Source of the DNA: Symsagittifera roscoffensis
Taxonomy: Eukaryota; Xenacoelomorpha; Acoela; Convolutidae
Reading direction: 5' to 3'
NCBI RefSeq assembly: GCF_963678635.1
Contig: NC_087064.1
Span: forward strand, 30,900,932 to 30,964,931
DNA: 64,000 nucleotides
Both the position numbers and the translations under genes were made by a program. Each line of letters begins with the position of its first letter. The first letter of the stretch is position 1. Below the pieces are notes generated by a model. It was not told where the DNA came from, did no database searches, and was given only the letters and a program-made list of their open reading frames with translations. Positions 10,620 through 25,107 of the stretch are shown one piece after another.

Positions 10620-12805
10620 AGCGGACAGAAAAAAAAGAACATCCGAAAAATCAAATGAAGAACGGTCAAGAAAAACGCAAGAAAAACAAGGAGTTTCTTA
10701 TCGTGACGATCATGCACAATAAGACGTATAGCGGGAGCCAATAAGAAGAAAGCAGGCTTCAGAGGGAGAGACAGAAGGATCAGTACCCTCCCGTGCCACG
10801 AAGTGGAAGAAGTAACAACGTTAATTCTTGAGGAGCACGGAATTGAAGGCCCGGCGCCCACAGAATGTCGTATGTTGTGATCGATTGCAGAGAGACGACA
10901 AAAAAGTAACAAGAAATCATGATCGAAACCATACACTGATAGTTTGCCTAGAATGATATCATGACAAACAGAATCAAAGGCTTCACTAAAGTCAAACTAA
11001 ACAACAGCAGAAGGAACGTTGAAATCACTAGTGTGGTACACTTTATCAGGAAACGATAACAACTGTGTTATAGTTGATCGTTGTTTTCTGAAACCATGCT
11101 GAGAGTTTGACAATTATTTTCAATTATTTGGATATATATGATTGAATAGAGCTTTCTTAAAACCAAAACCAAGGGATGTAAGATACTGATAGGTCTGTAG
11201 TTTGTAATATCATTATTAGACCCAGATTTCAGAATTGGAGTAACAAAAGCACATTTTCAGGCAGCGGGCCAGACGTAAGTGTTGATAATAATGTAAAAAG
11301 GAAAACTAACAAGAGGGAAAAGTAACGACGCACAACATTTATAAGCAAAAAGAGGAATACAGTCAACAGAACAGGTGTTTTTATTGGATTGTAAACATGA
11401 ACTGACAACCGACGGAGGAACATCGACTTCCGATAATTTGATATCAGAATCACGAGAAACAATCGGTACAATATAGTAAGACACAGGCTTTCGGAAAACA
11501 GAAGCAAAATTTTCGTTGAAAAGTTCTCTGATACACTCGTCACAGATAGCTTGCTTACTGCCCCAATGAAGGTTGTTGGGAATGCTTGGGGACTTCTTAA
11601 ACTGTTTTGAAGAATAAAAAAGTACAATAAGGCTAGGAAAGAGAAAATTTCTGAAAAAACAACTCTTTATCCAAAACAACTGAGATGGTGAAATCACTCT
11701 CTAACCGAGTCCTATAAGACAGATTTGAAGCATAAGTCCGTCGCAGAGTCTTGAATTTATTAGCTAAAACAATAGAATGAGAAGAGTAATATTAAGTAAA
11801 ATCAAGTCTTCTTCTACTCTTTTCAGGGCATGAATCATCAAGTGCGGCTTTAATAGAAACATAAAACAGAAAAAGTGCAGAGGAAATCACTTTGAAAATT
11901 TAAAAACAACTTGGTGGAAAGAAGTTCTATCAAACAACTAAAACGTTCCGTGTCGAAACGGTTGTTTGAATACATTTGCTTTGAAACATCAATTTTAAAA
12001 AACTCATCACCAGAGACATGCAAATGAGCGAAAATTGGATAATGATCAGAGTAGGTTTTCTTTGAACGATAGACAACAAATCTCTGTGGATCAGTCCACC
12101 AGAAAAGATCTAGAGTATTATCAGACAAACTAGTCGGAAAATTCACTAATTGAAACAGATTGAGATCATCAAGCCCGCTCAAAATGTTCATCGAAAACTC
12201 AGAAGATGCATAGTATGAGCTCCAACAGACGTCAGCCAAATTGAAGTCTCCTAGAACAGCAAACACAGTTTGGTCTGACGGGCAGCGACCGATGTGTTTG
12301 ATCACCTCATCACGATGGTTTTGAACAACGTTAATAAGTGTAATGACTCAACGCGATAGTCGGAACTGAGAGGGGGATTATTAACAACCATCAAACCAAA
12401 AAACATGTGATTGACTTTGATGACAGTTGAACAACTGATGTCACGAAAACTGTAGGAACCAAGGAGATTGCAGGAATAAATTTTACGGCGTGCAATAAGA
12501 ACACCACCAAGATTACCACTTAATCTGCCACAGCGAGAAACTACAACGAAGTCATTAAATGAGAAAACTTCATGGCAAATAATATCATTATAGAGCCTTG
12601 TCTCAGTAATAAAGAGTATGTCGACAGAGTTGGAAGAAAGAAAATTGATATCAGTCAATGAAGGACTTTTCAAGTGAGTCTCTTGTTTAAAATGATATAC
12701 AGCAGAAAAAAATAATGCAATCAAACAACTTTCAAAACTCAAAAAAATCCCTGTAAACCTTGTAATCATGATCATAAAATCGTACCGTTTCTTGTGCAAA
12801 AACAA
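10620..12805 (-). pseudogene. Dead non-LTR retrotransposon (EN plus partial RT)
   Basis: Minus-strand frames, read from 12805 downwards, give an apurinic-type endonuclease: 'ILFITETRLYND' (catalytic Glu), a Gly-Gly 'GNLGGVLIA' segment, then after a frameshift near 12303 'FAVLGDFNLADV' (Asp/Asn) and 'YSDHYPIFAHL' (Asp/His). A linker at 11257-11697 has 'VPPSVVSSCLQS'. Fingers of reverse transcriptase follow at about 11150-11240 with 'NNDITNYRPISIL', then 'SQHGFRKQRSTITQ', and motif A 'FDFSEAFDSVCHD' near 10970. A stop precedes motif A. The YxDD box and C-terminal domain are missing; the sequence departs from the expected order after about 10900. The motif set fits the CR1/Jockey-like group of animal LINEs. 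ORF1 was not found. Several frameshifts and the missing catalytic palm make it inactive. Confidence 0.8.
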
Positions 12806-13348
12806 AACGTTAGAAACACATTTGGTCTGACTTATGAATTGAAACAGAAAAAATTGAAACCTGACAGACAGTGAGCCCTTTACATTAGGCTAATTTGCAC
12901 ATTTTGATCCGGAAAAACCACTAAGTGTTGAAACTTTTTACATATCACGTTCTTTCGCTAAGCATAGAAAACTTTGCAAAAACTGCTGTAAACATTTCAA
13001 TGAGCTTTGGAAATTAAGCTCTGGAAAATTATCATGATACATTCTTTCGTAGCATTTTGAAGTTTGTAAAAAAAATCAGGTCACTGTAAAAAAAGTAGCA
13101 AAGTAACCGAGGTTACAATCAGGAGTCCCTTTATTACACTTTCCAGTCAAAATTTAAAAAAAAACTTGGATACGGAAGTGATAACAATAAAAAGATGATA
13201 AGAGATACGGGTTACGTTTCTTCAATAGAAACACGTAACTTGATGCGAGATAAAAACAATATATTTTGTTTTACAAATAAAAGATTTCTCCGAAAGTTGT
13301 TTTGTCTTTTATCGTTCGTAATCTGTACTGCCAGGGAGATTCTCTGTT
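12806..13348. other. No gene seen between two retroelement fragments
   Basis: The expected ORF1 of the LINE is not recognisable here. A 71-codon plus-strand frame (13195-13410) is mostly antisense to the next fragment. Confidence 0.5.
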
Positions 13349-13766
13349 TTAAAAAACTGCCTGCCCTGGATTCCTACGTACAGTTTGTGCTGCGGCCAAC
13401 CGCGCTCTGAATCTCAAAAGCTGGCGGTTGAAGAGATTTTCATCATCTACTAAGTCGTTAATCTTCTCAGTTTTTCTCTCCTGCTTCAGCTGCAACTGTA
13501 CCAGGGTTACAAACTGACCCGAAGTCTACTACTAATACGTTCCGCAAGAGCTACTTACCAACAGCCCGCAAAACAAACGTCAAAACGTCTGGTCGCATCT
13601 GACCGATCCTGTAGAGGTATCCTGGCTCTGAAACAGAAGGAATGTGAGAAGAAGATAAACTTTGCTCTGTAAGAGCATTCAGATTTGAATGCCTAGAGAG
13701 TCTACCTGTCTTTGTAAGGCAAGCAAAGACATGCCAACCATCTTCGGTAACGTTTTTTCCGCACAT
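13349..13766 (-). pseudogene. C-terminal tail of a second non-LTR reverse transcriptase
   Basis: The minus-strand frame 13551-13766 has 'CGKNVTEDGWHVFACLTKTG', then 'RLSRHSNLNALTEQSL' and 'RPDVLTFV'. A C-x-x-x-V...G-x-H-x-x-x-C cluster followed by R-x-x-RH-x-x-LN and RPD is a pattern I associate with the C-terminal region of one class of animal RT ORFs. After a short break the reading continues with 'PGTVAAEAGEK' and, one frame over, 'KTEKINDLVDDENLF', ending with a TAA at 13349. That continuation agrees with the usual Ala-rich stretch and the segment after it. No RT domain is present upstream, so this is a fragment with at least one frameshift. It is distinct from the LINE at 10.6-12.8 kb, which lacks this tail. 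Confidence 0.6.
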
Positions 13767-16700
13767 TCATATCTGCTGTTTGCAAATTTTAGTGCCTGAT
13801 TGAACTACTATCGCAGTAAAAATTTTTCCTACACTCAACCTCTGTTATCCGTATTATCAACTTACATTTATTTAATTTTTGAACTTGGTGTAAGAAGGTA
13901 TAATTTTTTTTCTTTCGCAGAATATTTTCGATGAAAAATTGGACACTTTACTAGGTGAGTGAAATTTCATTAGTTTACTTTTTTTCTTGAAACTTCATTC
14001 AATTTGTGGACAAGATTAGCCTTATTAAAATAAGTTTTCATTGTGTTTCCCCAGAAAAATTAATGTTATTGTGCTGTTAAAAAATTAGGGAATTTTAAAC
14101 GTTATTTACAAAGATATTTAAATTATTCAATGCTTCGTTTTTTGAAACTTTTTGAAGACTTAATGGAGGTAAGATCAAAGTGTTTTTTGATATAAAATTA
14201 TTTTAAAAAATAAAATACAAATAAATTGTTCCTCTGGTAAAATAAAAAGACAAAAAAAACCGTAGAATTCAAAAAAACATCAATTTTTTTTATGCTGAGC
14301 CAGTTAATGTTACTATTTGGTTAATAACAAAAATTGATCATTTACTGCCCAAACAATCACCAAAGTAGTAGTTTTTTGTCCAATTGAGCAATCAATACCC
14401 GTTGCTCTCCTCTATCAATACTTGGAACTGAGTTAGTTATTGCAATAGCTTATTTTAGTAGTTGAGGATTATTATCAGTTAGACATTATCCAACATATTT
14501 GAATCCAAATTGAAGAACCTTTTCTAAAACCTGTGCAATTAAAAAGCTACACATTTGCTTAGTTTTTTTTGATGATTTATATCTAAAACTAATAAAAATC
14601 GAGAAAAAAGATTTTTTTTTTCCGCTTTTGTTTTGTTTTTTTACTGGCATTGGGGAATCATGTTTTCAAAATTCCAGATACGACCTTTATTTAAGTAAAA
14701 ATTTTGATTGAAGTCTGATCTACACTCAAGTCTCTATTATAGTTTTGGAAATTCAATAACAAAAAAAATTCATTATCATCTTTCCTGTTGAAAAAGAAGA
14801 AAAATATAATAGATAAATAAGTACAATACTCATTATTATTCCCAAAAAAATTACAATATTCTTAAAATGAGACTGAAAATAAAAAAAACATTTTGAAAAT
14901 GTTCTGATGTTTTTAATCTTTCAAATTGATTATTTCATAGTCTCTCTCTCTCTTTCAAGACAATCATTTCCGTGGCCTGCTCCAGTTCAAAATGAAAAAC
15001 CATTTCTAGTCGCGAGTTTTCCCTACTGAGTTCCGATTGATTCATTTGCTCAGTTAATCAAATGTGCTGAAACTAAATCAAAATCTGAAATGTAGCTGAA
15101 ATACTTGGAAGAGAGCTGGGATTTTTTTCCAAGAAAAACTGCATTGTTTTTCTTGTCGTGTTATAAGAGCGAGAATGAAAAGTTCTAACTATTGAAACAA
15201 TTGCTCTTCCAACCCGATGACTTTTAAGCATCCTCAAATGAAAATTTTGACACCTGAAAAAATTTTACAGAAAAATTACCGCAAGAACGAAATTTATATC
15301 ACTGCAACTGCTGTTTTGTCTTAGTGGAGCATAATAGAAAAAATAAGTAAATTCAACGAGATGGGTTTTTTTCATGGTTTCCACAGAATTGTAAACAGCA
15401 GGTGCTATTTCCATTTTCCGTTGCATATATTGATGATAGGGTTTTAGTTAAATTTGTCGAGTAAACAGCGATTATTCAACAAACTATAGACAATCAATTG
15501 GTTTATCAGAAAAACTATGAATTTTGAGTTTTTATCAACTGAAATTAAATTGAAATTTGGTGTTTGGTAACCATAAATTTTCAAAAGTAAACAAATCAAT
15601 ATCATCCCCTATATTATTAAGGTTATTTCTGTTCCTAAAAAATTTGCAACTATCAGTGAACGGATTCGTACCAAATTCTTCCGGATTTTTTTTAAAAGGC
15701 GGAAGCCATGACAAGCATGAACTCTTTTACAGCTCACTGCCAACGAAAGGAATTTGAACAAGGTTTGCGCTTTATCAGGATATTGACGCTGTAAGACCTT
15801 GTTTTGTTTAAAAAATTTCGGAATTTTAGAATAGAGAAGACAAAAAATTGCTTACATACATTAAGTAAGGATGTGCTTACTCATCTGATTCATCCTCTGA
15901 AGAAATATAGGTTCTGCTTTTTGAAATATTCAATCAACCTTCTCTTGAGTAATTGAAGCTTCAAAATAAGATGAGTATCACACATATATAAAAAAGACTA
16001 CGGTCTTCCCAACCTCAAACTCATTAATACTTTCAGCTCTAGAACTACAGAGAACATTTTTTTGACCCTTAATTGAAAAAAAAATGTTTCAAACACTGGA
16101 AATGTATCAAAAACCTCAGACGTCAGTTGATTTTATTTTTTTTATTTTTTGAGATGGATCTCGTTCTATTAGTGCTACGCTTGGACTTCTTTTCCACACC
16201 TCCCAACTGTTATCGAACTGTTTTTCTTCCAAATTATTTTCTAAACTATCCTAGTTTCCCGCGTCCTCTGACAGCTATTCCAAACTCTGGAGCTGCAACT
16301 ATAAATGAGTTTGCTTCAAATTTTTGCTTCTGAGACTATATATATTTTTAAATAAAAAGTTTTATTCTTCTCCCAAAAGTTTGCCCAAAAGCACCAATTT
16401 TTCTTTCAGTGTGTCTCGTTTGACCAAAACTAGCTACATTTTGAGCAACTGTTTCGTATGAACCAGAACTCAAAAATCAAAAATTGTCTAACAAAAAACG
16501 GTTTTCCAGATTCTAAGAGATAAGAGAATAACTCTTGTGATTCCTACGAATACAAAAAATTAATTGGCTGATGTATCTCACAGTTTTGTTTTGATGTTAT
16601 GGAAAGAATTTTACAGCATTTTTTTCATTCGTAGATACTTTGATTTTTCATGATTAGATAAGAAAAAAATTATTTTTCATGTGCTTGCCTGTAAATTTTA

Positions 16701-18727
16701 CAACCCTATTTTTCATATTGAAAATGAAAGGAAGACAAAGCAATCAAGAAGTTTTTGTATCGCCTATTTTTTGAAATTCCATCGAATCCCTTTATATTAT
16801 GAAAGAGCTTATTTTCATAAACTCGCACGAATACTGAAACTTACGTGAATCGTTTTCACTCATCACTACTCCTGTTCAATTTTGAACTCAATTACAACCA
16901 AAAAATGACTCAAGTTAACATTTTATTTGATAAACTAGGAACGATCCTCAATTAAATTAAAAGCTATCTTCTGTGTAATCCACTTTACTTGCGCATAAAT
17001 TCCATTATGTTCAAAAATTTCTGCGCCTAAACTTTGCCGAGCCATGTCATTTATTACTACTTCAACTATACTTGGATACAATTTAGCTTCAATATACTTC
17101 GATTCAATCTTTTTTTGTCATCGGAAACTTCTCTTCGATATATGAATGTACATTTTCCAGAAGTAATTTTGTACTACAATGAAGGTTAAGGTATTTTCTT
17201 AACCGGATGAGAATTTGTAATCGATTTACGACTTTTTTCATTTAAAAACCATCTCGATAAGAATAAAAAACCATGAGTTCCAATAATATTGCAACAAAAA
17301 AATCATCCTCAAGTTGATCGTTTCCTCAATTTTTTTGCCCAAAGTTTTACAAAAATTTCTGCTTTTTTTGAAAAAATTTTTGACAATAATTGTTGCTTGT
17401 TTTGTTAGTGATATTGACGATATTTCAATTATCTTATCTGTAAATTTTGGTCTATATACGTTCCGAATTAGAAAACGATTGTTACATTGTTACTTTATCT
17501 CCTATTTTGAGTTTTGGCTTAGTGTGATTTTTATATAATTTATTATACAATTTTTGTTTATAAAAACTTTTAACATCTCTGGGAGAGTTTTCATTAGAGC
17601 AAACAACTTCCAATATTCAATAAAATTCACTGTTTTTCTTCTGGTAAAAAATTTTCAGAAGTCCTCATATTCTGTTTCTTCATCAACCCACATTTTCTTA
17701 GGAGTGTTTGTTTGAGATGAAAACTTTGAACGGCTGGTAAATTGTCTTTTGCGTCCTTCGTTTCCCTTGTTTCAACTCTGACAAAATGCGAAAAAAATTT
17801 GTACAGACATTATTGAAAACTTGACATCATTGTTTCAACCAACCAAGTTGTCTACAAAAACCAAGTCCATGCATCATTTTGATGAAAAAGCTTGAAGTCT
17901 TCGAAATCGTTTTATGCGTGGATCAATTTTTGTGTACGGATCTTAAAATTGTATGGATTTGTTCATTACAATGATGAACAAGTTTTTTTTCAAGTTGTTG
18001 TCAATAGCACAACCTGTTCTATCTCTAGAACACAATCATTTAAATTTTTCTTTCTCAGATTTTGAAAGAATCCATTTTACTGTTTTTTGTCTGGTCTCCT
18101 TGTTGAAGACAGATTTTTTTGAATTCGGGCTGCTTTCATATTGTAAAATCATTATCTGTGAAATCAGTGTTTTTTCATCTAAGAGCATAAACAAAGTATA
18201 CAATTGATGTTTTTCCATCTCTTCCGTCTAGTATAATGAATGTTGTACACACGACCTTACTTCAACAAAAACCAGTGCTTAAAAAATTTCCCAGATCTCA
18301 TTTTGCAAACAAAAGTGCAGCATTTCGATGAATATTTGTAAAATTCAAACAAACAATGGACGTAAATTCAAGTAAGTTGTGAAAGTAGAACTTCCTGCTC
18401 TGGTATTTTTTTCTGGGTCTTTTTTGTTTTACGGTCCCAAAAATTTTTCCTTTGATATTTTCAAAAATTGATCAAATTGCTTGAATCTTATAGGTTGAGA
18501 GCAGTTGATGCGGAAAGAAATCTGAAGATTGTTTTCAAAGAAAATTGCTCATTGAACGTTTTGAAAAAATTGGGCTGCATATCAGAAAAGAATCATTTTT
18601 GATTGAACGAATAGGTTAAGGGTCTTTTCTTTTACACGCCTCAAAATTATTAAAAAGGTAATTATACTTCAATTTTCATTATAAACTCAGATTCTTTTCT
18701 CTGGTTTTAATTTCAACCAATCAGATT
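13767..18727. other. Long AT-rich region without supported genes
   Basis: I looked on both strands for exons with splice signals. Several ORFs of 60-86 codons (for example 15557-15757, 16073-16333, 17953-18207) are open but Phe/Leu/Ile-rich, without recognisable domains. The 16073-16333 frame ends in a less biased segment ('PRPLTAIPNSGAATINEF') and could be a real exon, but I have no second line of support. A CTCTCTCTCT run is at about 14941. Confidence 0.5.
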
Positions 18728-21700
18728 AGTAGTATAGATATACGACACTGGGATCGGGGGGGGGGGGGGTGTGATCCCTACAGGGATCATTGGGTATAGA
18801 TTATACCTAATGATCCCTATGTAAATATTTATACCTAATGATCCCTTTGTAAAATATTTATACCTAATGATCCCTATGTAAAATATTTATACCTAATGAT
18901 CCCTATGTAAAATATTTATACCTAATGATCCCTATGTAAAAAAATTATACCTAATGATCCCTATGTAAAATTTTTATACCTAATGATCCCTATGTAAAAT
19001 AATTATACCTAATGATCCCTATGTAAAATATTTATACCTAATGATCGCTATGTAAAAAAATTATACCTAATGATACCTATGTAAAATTTTTATACCTAAT
19101 GATCCCTATGTTAAATTTTTATACCTAATGATCCCTTTGTAAAATTTTTATACCTAATGATCCCTTTGTAAAATTTTTATACCTAATGATCCCTATGTGA
19201 ATATCTATACCTAATGATCCCTATGTAAAATATTTATACCTAATGATCCCTATGGTAAAAAATGTGTACCTACTAATCCCTATGAAAAAATTTATACATA
19301 ATGATCCCTATGTAAAAAATTTATACCTAATGATCCCAATGTAAAATTTTTATACCTAATGATCCCTATGTAAAAATTTATACATAATGATCCCTATGTA
19401 AAAAATTTATACCTAATGATCCCTATGTAAAATGTTTATACCTAATGATCACTATGTACAAAATTTATACCTAATGATCCCTATGGTAAAAAATGTGTAC
19501 CTACTAATCCCTATGTAAAAAATTTATACATAATGATCCCTATGTAAAAAATTTATACCTAATGATCCCAATGTAAAATTTTTATACCTAATGATCCCTA
19601 TGTAAAAATTTATACATAATGATCCCTATGTAAAAAATTTATACCTAATGATCCCTATGTAAAATATTTATACCTAATGATCCCTATGTAAAACTTTTAT
19701 ACCTAATGATCCCTATGTACAAAACTTATACCTAATGATCCCTATTGTAAAAAATTTATACCTAATGATCCCTATGTAAAAAATTTATACCTAATGATCC
19801 CTATGTAAAATTTTTATACCTAATGATCCCTATGTGAATATCTATACCTAATGATCCCTATGTAAAATATTTATACCTAATGATCCCTATGTAAAATATT
19901 TATACCTAATGATCCCTATGTAAAAAAAATTATACCTAATGATCCCTATGTAAAATTTTTATACCTAATGATCCCTATGTAAAATTTTTATACCTAATGA
20001 TCCCTATGTAAAAAATTTATACATAATGATCCCTATGTAAAAAATTTATACCTAATGATCCCAATGTAAAATTTTTATACCTAATGATCCCTATGTAAAA
20101 ATTTATACATAATGATCCCTATGTAAAAAATTTATACCTAATGATCCCTATGTAAAATATTTATACCTAATGATCCCTATGTAAAATTTTTATACCTAAT
20201 GATCCCTATGTACAAAATTTATACCTAATGATCCCTATTGTAAAAAATGTATACCTAATGATCCCTATGTAAAAAATTTATACCTAATGATCCCTATGTA
20301 AAATATTTATACCTAATGATCCCTATGTAAAATATTTATACCTAATGATCCCTATGTAAAAAAAATTATACCTAATGATCCCTATGTAAAATTTTTATAC
20401 CTAATGATCCCTATGTAAAATTTTTATACCTAATGATCCCTATGTAAAAAATTTATACATAATGATCCCTATGTAAAAAATTTATACCTAATGATCCCAA
20501 TGTAAAATTTTTATACCTAATGATCCCTATGTAAAATTTTTATACCTAATGATCCCTATGTAAAAATTTATACATAATGATCCCTATGTAAAATATTTAT
20601 ACCGAATGATCCCTATGTAAAAAAATTATACCTAATGATCCCTATGTAAAAAATTTATACATAATGATCCCTATGTAAAAAATTTATACCTAATGATCCC
20701 TATGTAAAATTTTTATACCTAATGATCCCTATGTAAAAATTTATACATAATGATCCCTATGTAAAAAATTTATACCTAATGATCCCTATGTAAAATTTTT
20801 ATACCTAATGATCCCTATGTAAAAATTTATACATAATGATCCCTATGTAAAAAATTTATACCTAATGATCCCTATGTAAAATATTTATACCTAATGATCC
20901 CTATGTAAAAAAATTATACCTACTGATCCCTATGTAAAAAATTTATACATAATGATCCCTATGTAAAAAATTTATACCTAATGATCCCTATGTAAAATTT
21001 TTATACCTAATGATCCCTATGTAAAAAATTTATACATAATGATCCCTATGTAAAAAATTTATACCTAATGATCCCTATGTAAAATATTTATACCTAATGA
21101 TCCCTATGTAAAATTTTTATACCTACTGATCCCTATGTAAAAAATTTATACATAATGATCCCTATGTAAAAAAGTTATACCTAATGATCCCTATGTAAAA
21201 TTTTTATACCTAATGATCCCTATGTAAAAATTTATACATAATGATCCCTATGTAAAAAATTTATACCTAATGATCCCTATGTAAAATATTTATACCTAAT
21301 GATCCCTATGTAAAATTTTTATACCTAATGATCCCTATGTACAAAATTTATACCTAATGATCCCTATTGTAAAAAAATTATACATAATGATCCCTATGTA
21401 AAAAATTTATACCTAATGATCCCTATGTAAAATTTTTATACCTAATGATCCCTATGTGAATATCTATACCTAATGATCCCTATGTAAAATATTTATACCT
21501 AATGATCCCTATGTAAAGTAATTATACCTAATGATCCCTATGTAAAAAAATTATACCTAATGATCCCTATGTAAAATTTTTATACCTAATGATCCCTATG
21601 TAAAATTTTTATATCTAATGATCCCTATGTAAAAAATTTATACCTAATGATCCCTATGTAAAATTTTTATACCTAATGATCCCTATGTAAAAAATTTATA

Positions 21701-22945
21701 CCTAATGATCCCTATGTAAAATTTTTATACCTACTGATCTCTATGTAAAAAATTTATACATAATGATCCCTATGTAAAAAATTTATACCTAATGATCCCT
21801 ATGTAAAATTTTTATACCTAATGATCCCTATGTAAAAATTTATACATAATGATCCCTATGTAAAAAATTTATACCTAATGATCCCTATGTAAAATATTTA
21901 TACCTAATGATCCCTATGTAAAATTTTTATACCTAATGATCCCTATGTACAAAATTTATACCTAATGATCCCTATTGTAAAAAATTTATACCTAATGATC
22001 CCTATGTAAAAAATTTATACCTAATGATCCCTATGTAAAATTTTTATACCTAATGATCCCTATGTGAATATCTATACCTAATGATCCCTATGTAAAATAT
22101 TTATACCTAATGATCCCTATGTAAAATATTTATACCTAATGATCCCTATGTAAAAAAATTATACCTAATGATCCCTATGTAAAATTTTTATACCTAATGA
22201 TCCCTTTGTAAAAAATTTATACCTAATGATCCCTATGTAAAATTTTTATACCTAATGATCCCTATGTAAAAATTTATACATAATGATCCCTATGTAAAAA
22301 ATTTATACCTAATGATCCCTATGTAAAATTTTTATACCTAATGATCCCTATGTAAAAAAATTATACCTAATGATCCCTATGTAAAATTTTTATACCCAAT
22401 GATCCCTATATAAAATATTTATACCTAATGATCTCTATGTAAAATATATATACCTAATGATCGCTATGTAAAAAAATTATACCTAATGATCCCTATGTAA
22501 AATTTTTATACCTAATGATCCCTGTGTAAAATTTTTATACCTAATGATCCCTATGTAAAAAATCTATAATTAATGATCCCTATGTAAAATTTTTATAACT
22601 AATGAACCCCTTTGTAAAAAATTTATACATAATGATCCCTATGTAAAAAATTTATACCTAATGATCCCTATGTAAAATATTTATACCTAATGATCCCTAT
22701 GTAAAAAAATTATACCTAATGATCCCTATGTAAAATTTTTGTACCTAATGATCCCTATGTAAAATATTTATAATCATTTACCCAATGTTTAATTTTCATA
22801 GCTTAACCAAATATTTTCATATCACGTATAATCAATGATCTCTATGTTTAATCAATGATCCCTATGTACATCTAAAGATCCCTAGTTGAAGTTTATGACC
22901 ATTTGGTGTAACTAATGGCCCTATGCCTAAACAATCGCTCATTTA
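18728..22945 (+). repeat. Satellite-bearing element, copy 1 (~4 kb array)
   Basis: Left flank AGTAGTATAGATATACGACA, then GATC with a run of 13 G, a perfect hairpin GATCCCTACAGGGATC (18773-18788), then about 140 tandem units of 28-30 bp. Each unit has a conserved core CCTAATGATCCCTATGTAAA and a variable A/T spacer (AATATTTATA, AATTTTTATA, AAAATTTATA, and so on). A non-repeat right flank (22771-22945) follows, still rich in ATGATCCCTA-like boxes. The same left and right flanks surround a shorter array at 57936-59535, which defines the ends of a discrete element. Variant units recur in blocks (for example GTGAATATCTATACC at about 19196, 19831, 21450, 22066), showing higher-order amplification. 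No coding capacity. Confidence 0.9.
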
Positions 22946-23024
22946 TTTAACCAATAATCCCTAAGTATAACTAATGATCCAAAAATATACAAATTGATCC
23001 TCCCTAAGTATCATATGATCCCAT
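22946..23024. repeat. Degenerate satellite-like tail
   Basis: Short stretch with CCAATAATCCCTAAG and CTAATGATCCAAAA. It is present only next to copy 1 of the satellite element, not copy 2. Confidence 0.5.
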
Positions 23025-24105
<1,081 letters not shown>

Positions 24106-25107
24106 AGCTCCACATCTACGAAGACACCAAACTCGAGAATTTCTTGAAAAGGTTTGTAGCAACCGTTTTGAGTGACTGAAATGTATACACATGTTATTTT
24201 TAGGTATGTACTGATGTATATATGTTTGCATATGTGATTGTTTGACTATACGTGTGGAAGATATACACGATTCATGTTATACAATTTGCTTGTTGTTGTT
24301 AACGATTTTTATACTTACGTGTAATTTGTATGCATGTATGTGGATTGATGTATTTTGGATATATATATTAGGCGTGTATACATTAAAAGCATGCATGTAG
24401 GTAGGTCCAAATCTAGATTTATTATTTGCCTCTTTTGTATAATTTTTTTCTTTTACTTGTATATATGTAAGTATGTATGGATGTATCTATATATGTTTTT
24501 ACGTAGGTATTTTTATTATTTATTGGAAACTCTTTTACATGTACTCTTTGGAAGCAATTCAGGAAACATGACTTTAAGTGATTAAAACCTAAACTCAATT
24601 TCGATCAAAATTCTGCGACTAATTGTTCCAGAACAATCTAAAATACTTCACCAGATACTCTAGATGAACTATTTTATAAGTACAAATTTTGTGTGCGTTT
24701 GTTCTTATGTTTATACATGTTTGTGTTAGCAATTGTAAACTTGTATGTTTATACGTAATTAATGATGTAAGAATGTGGTCACAGAAACATTTTCAGACGC
24801 AAAACCATAATCAGAATCCAAATTGTATTTCAAACTCATTGTACTAGTTGTCTTCATTTTTCTGGGTTATTTTACCAGTTTTTGTGAATCTTCTCATGTT
24901 TTAGTCCATGTATCTAAAGATGTTTGCATTTGTGTGTGTGTGCATTGTCTGCGGATATGCATTGTCTGTGGGTCTTTCAATTGTTTTTTGTACGTTTTTC
25001 AGCGTGCTTTCTTATTTGCATCGTTAATGAACTAATTTGAGAGATGTATTAGTAAAAGGATATAACTAAACAAATTCAAAGTAATTATTGTCACTCTTTG
25101 TCTGGAA
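24106..25107. other. AT/GT-rich sequence, no gene seen
   Basis: Rich in TGTATGTATG-like words. It may be the outward continuation of the inverted-repeat arm that starts at 25108, since the partner arm is cut by the window end at 64000. Confidence 0.5.

Noticed and set aside
11229-11627. 132-codon minus-strand ORF
   Set aside because: Overlaps the 11257-11697 LINE frame, which carries the recognisable pre-RT linker; this one is its shadow.
18790-22770. CRISPR-like regular repeats
   Set aside because: The spacers are short A/T variants of each other in a eukaryotic satellite; no cas genes or unique spacers.
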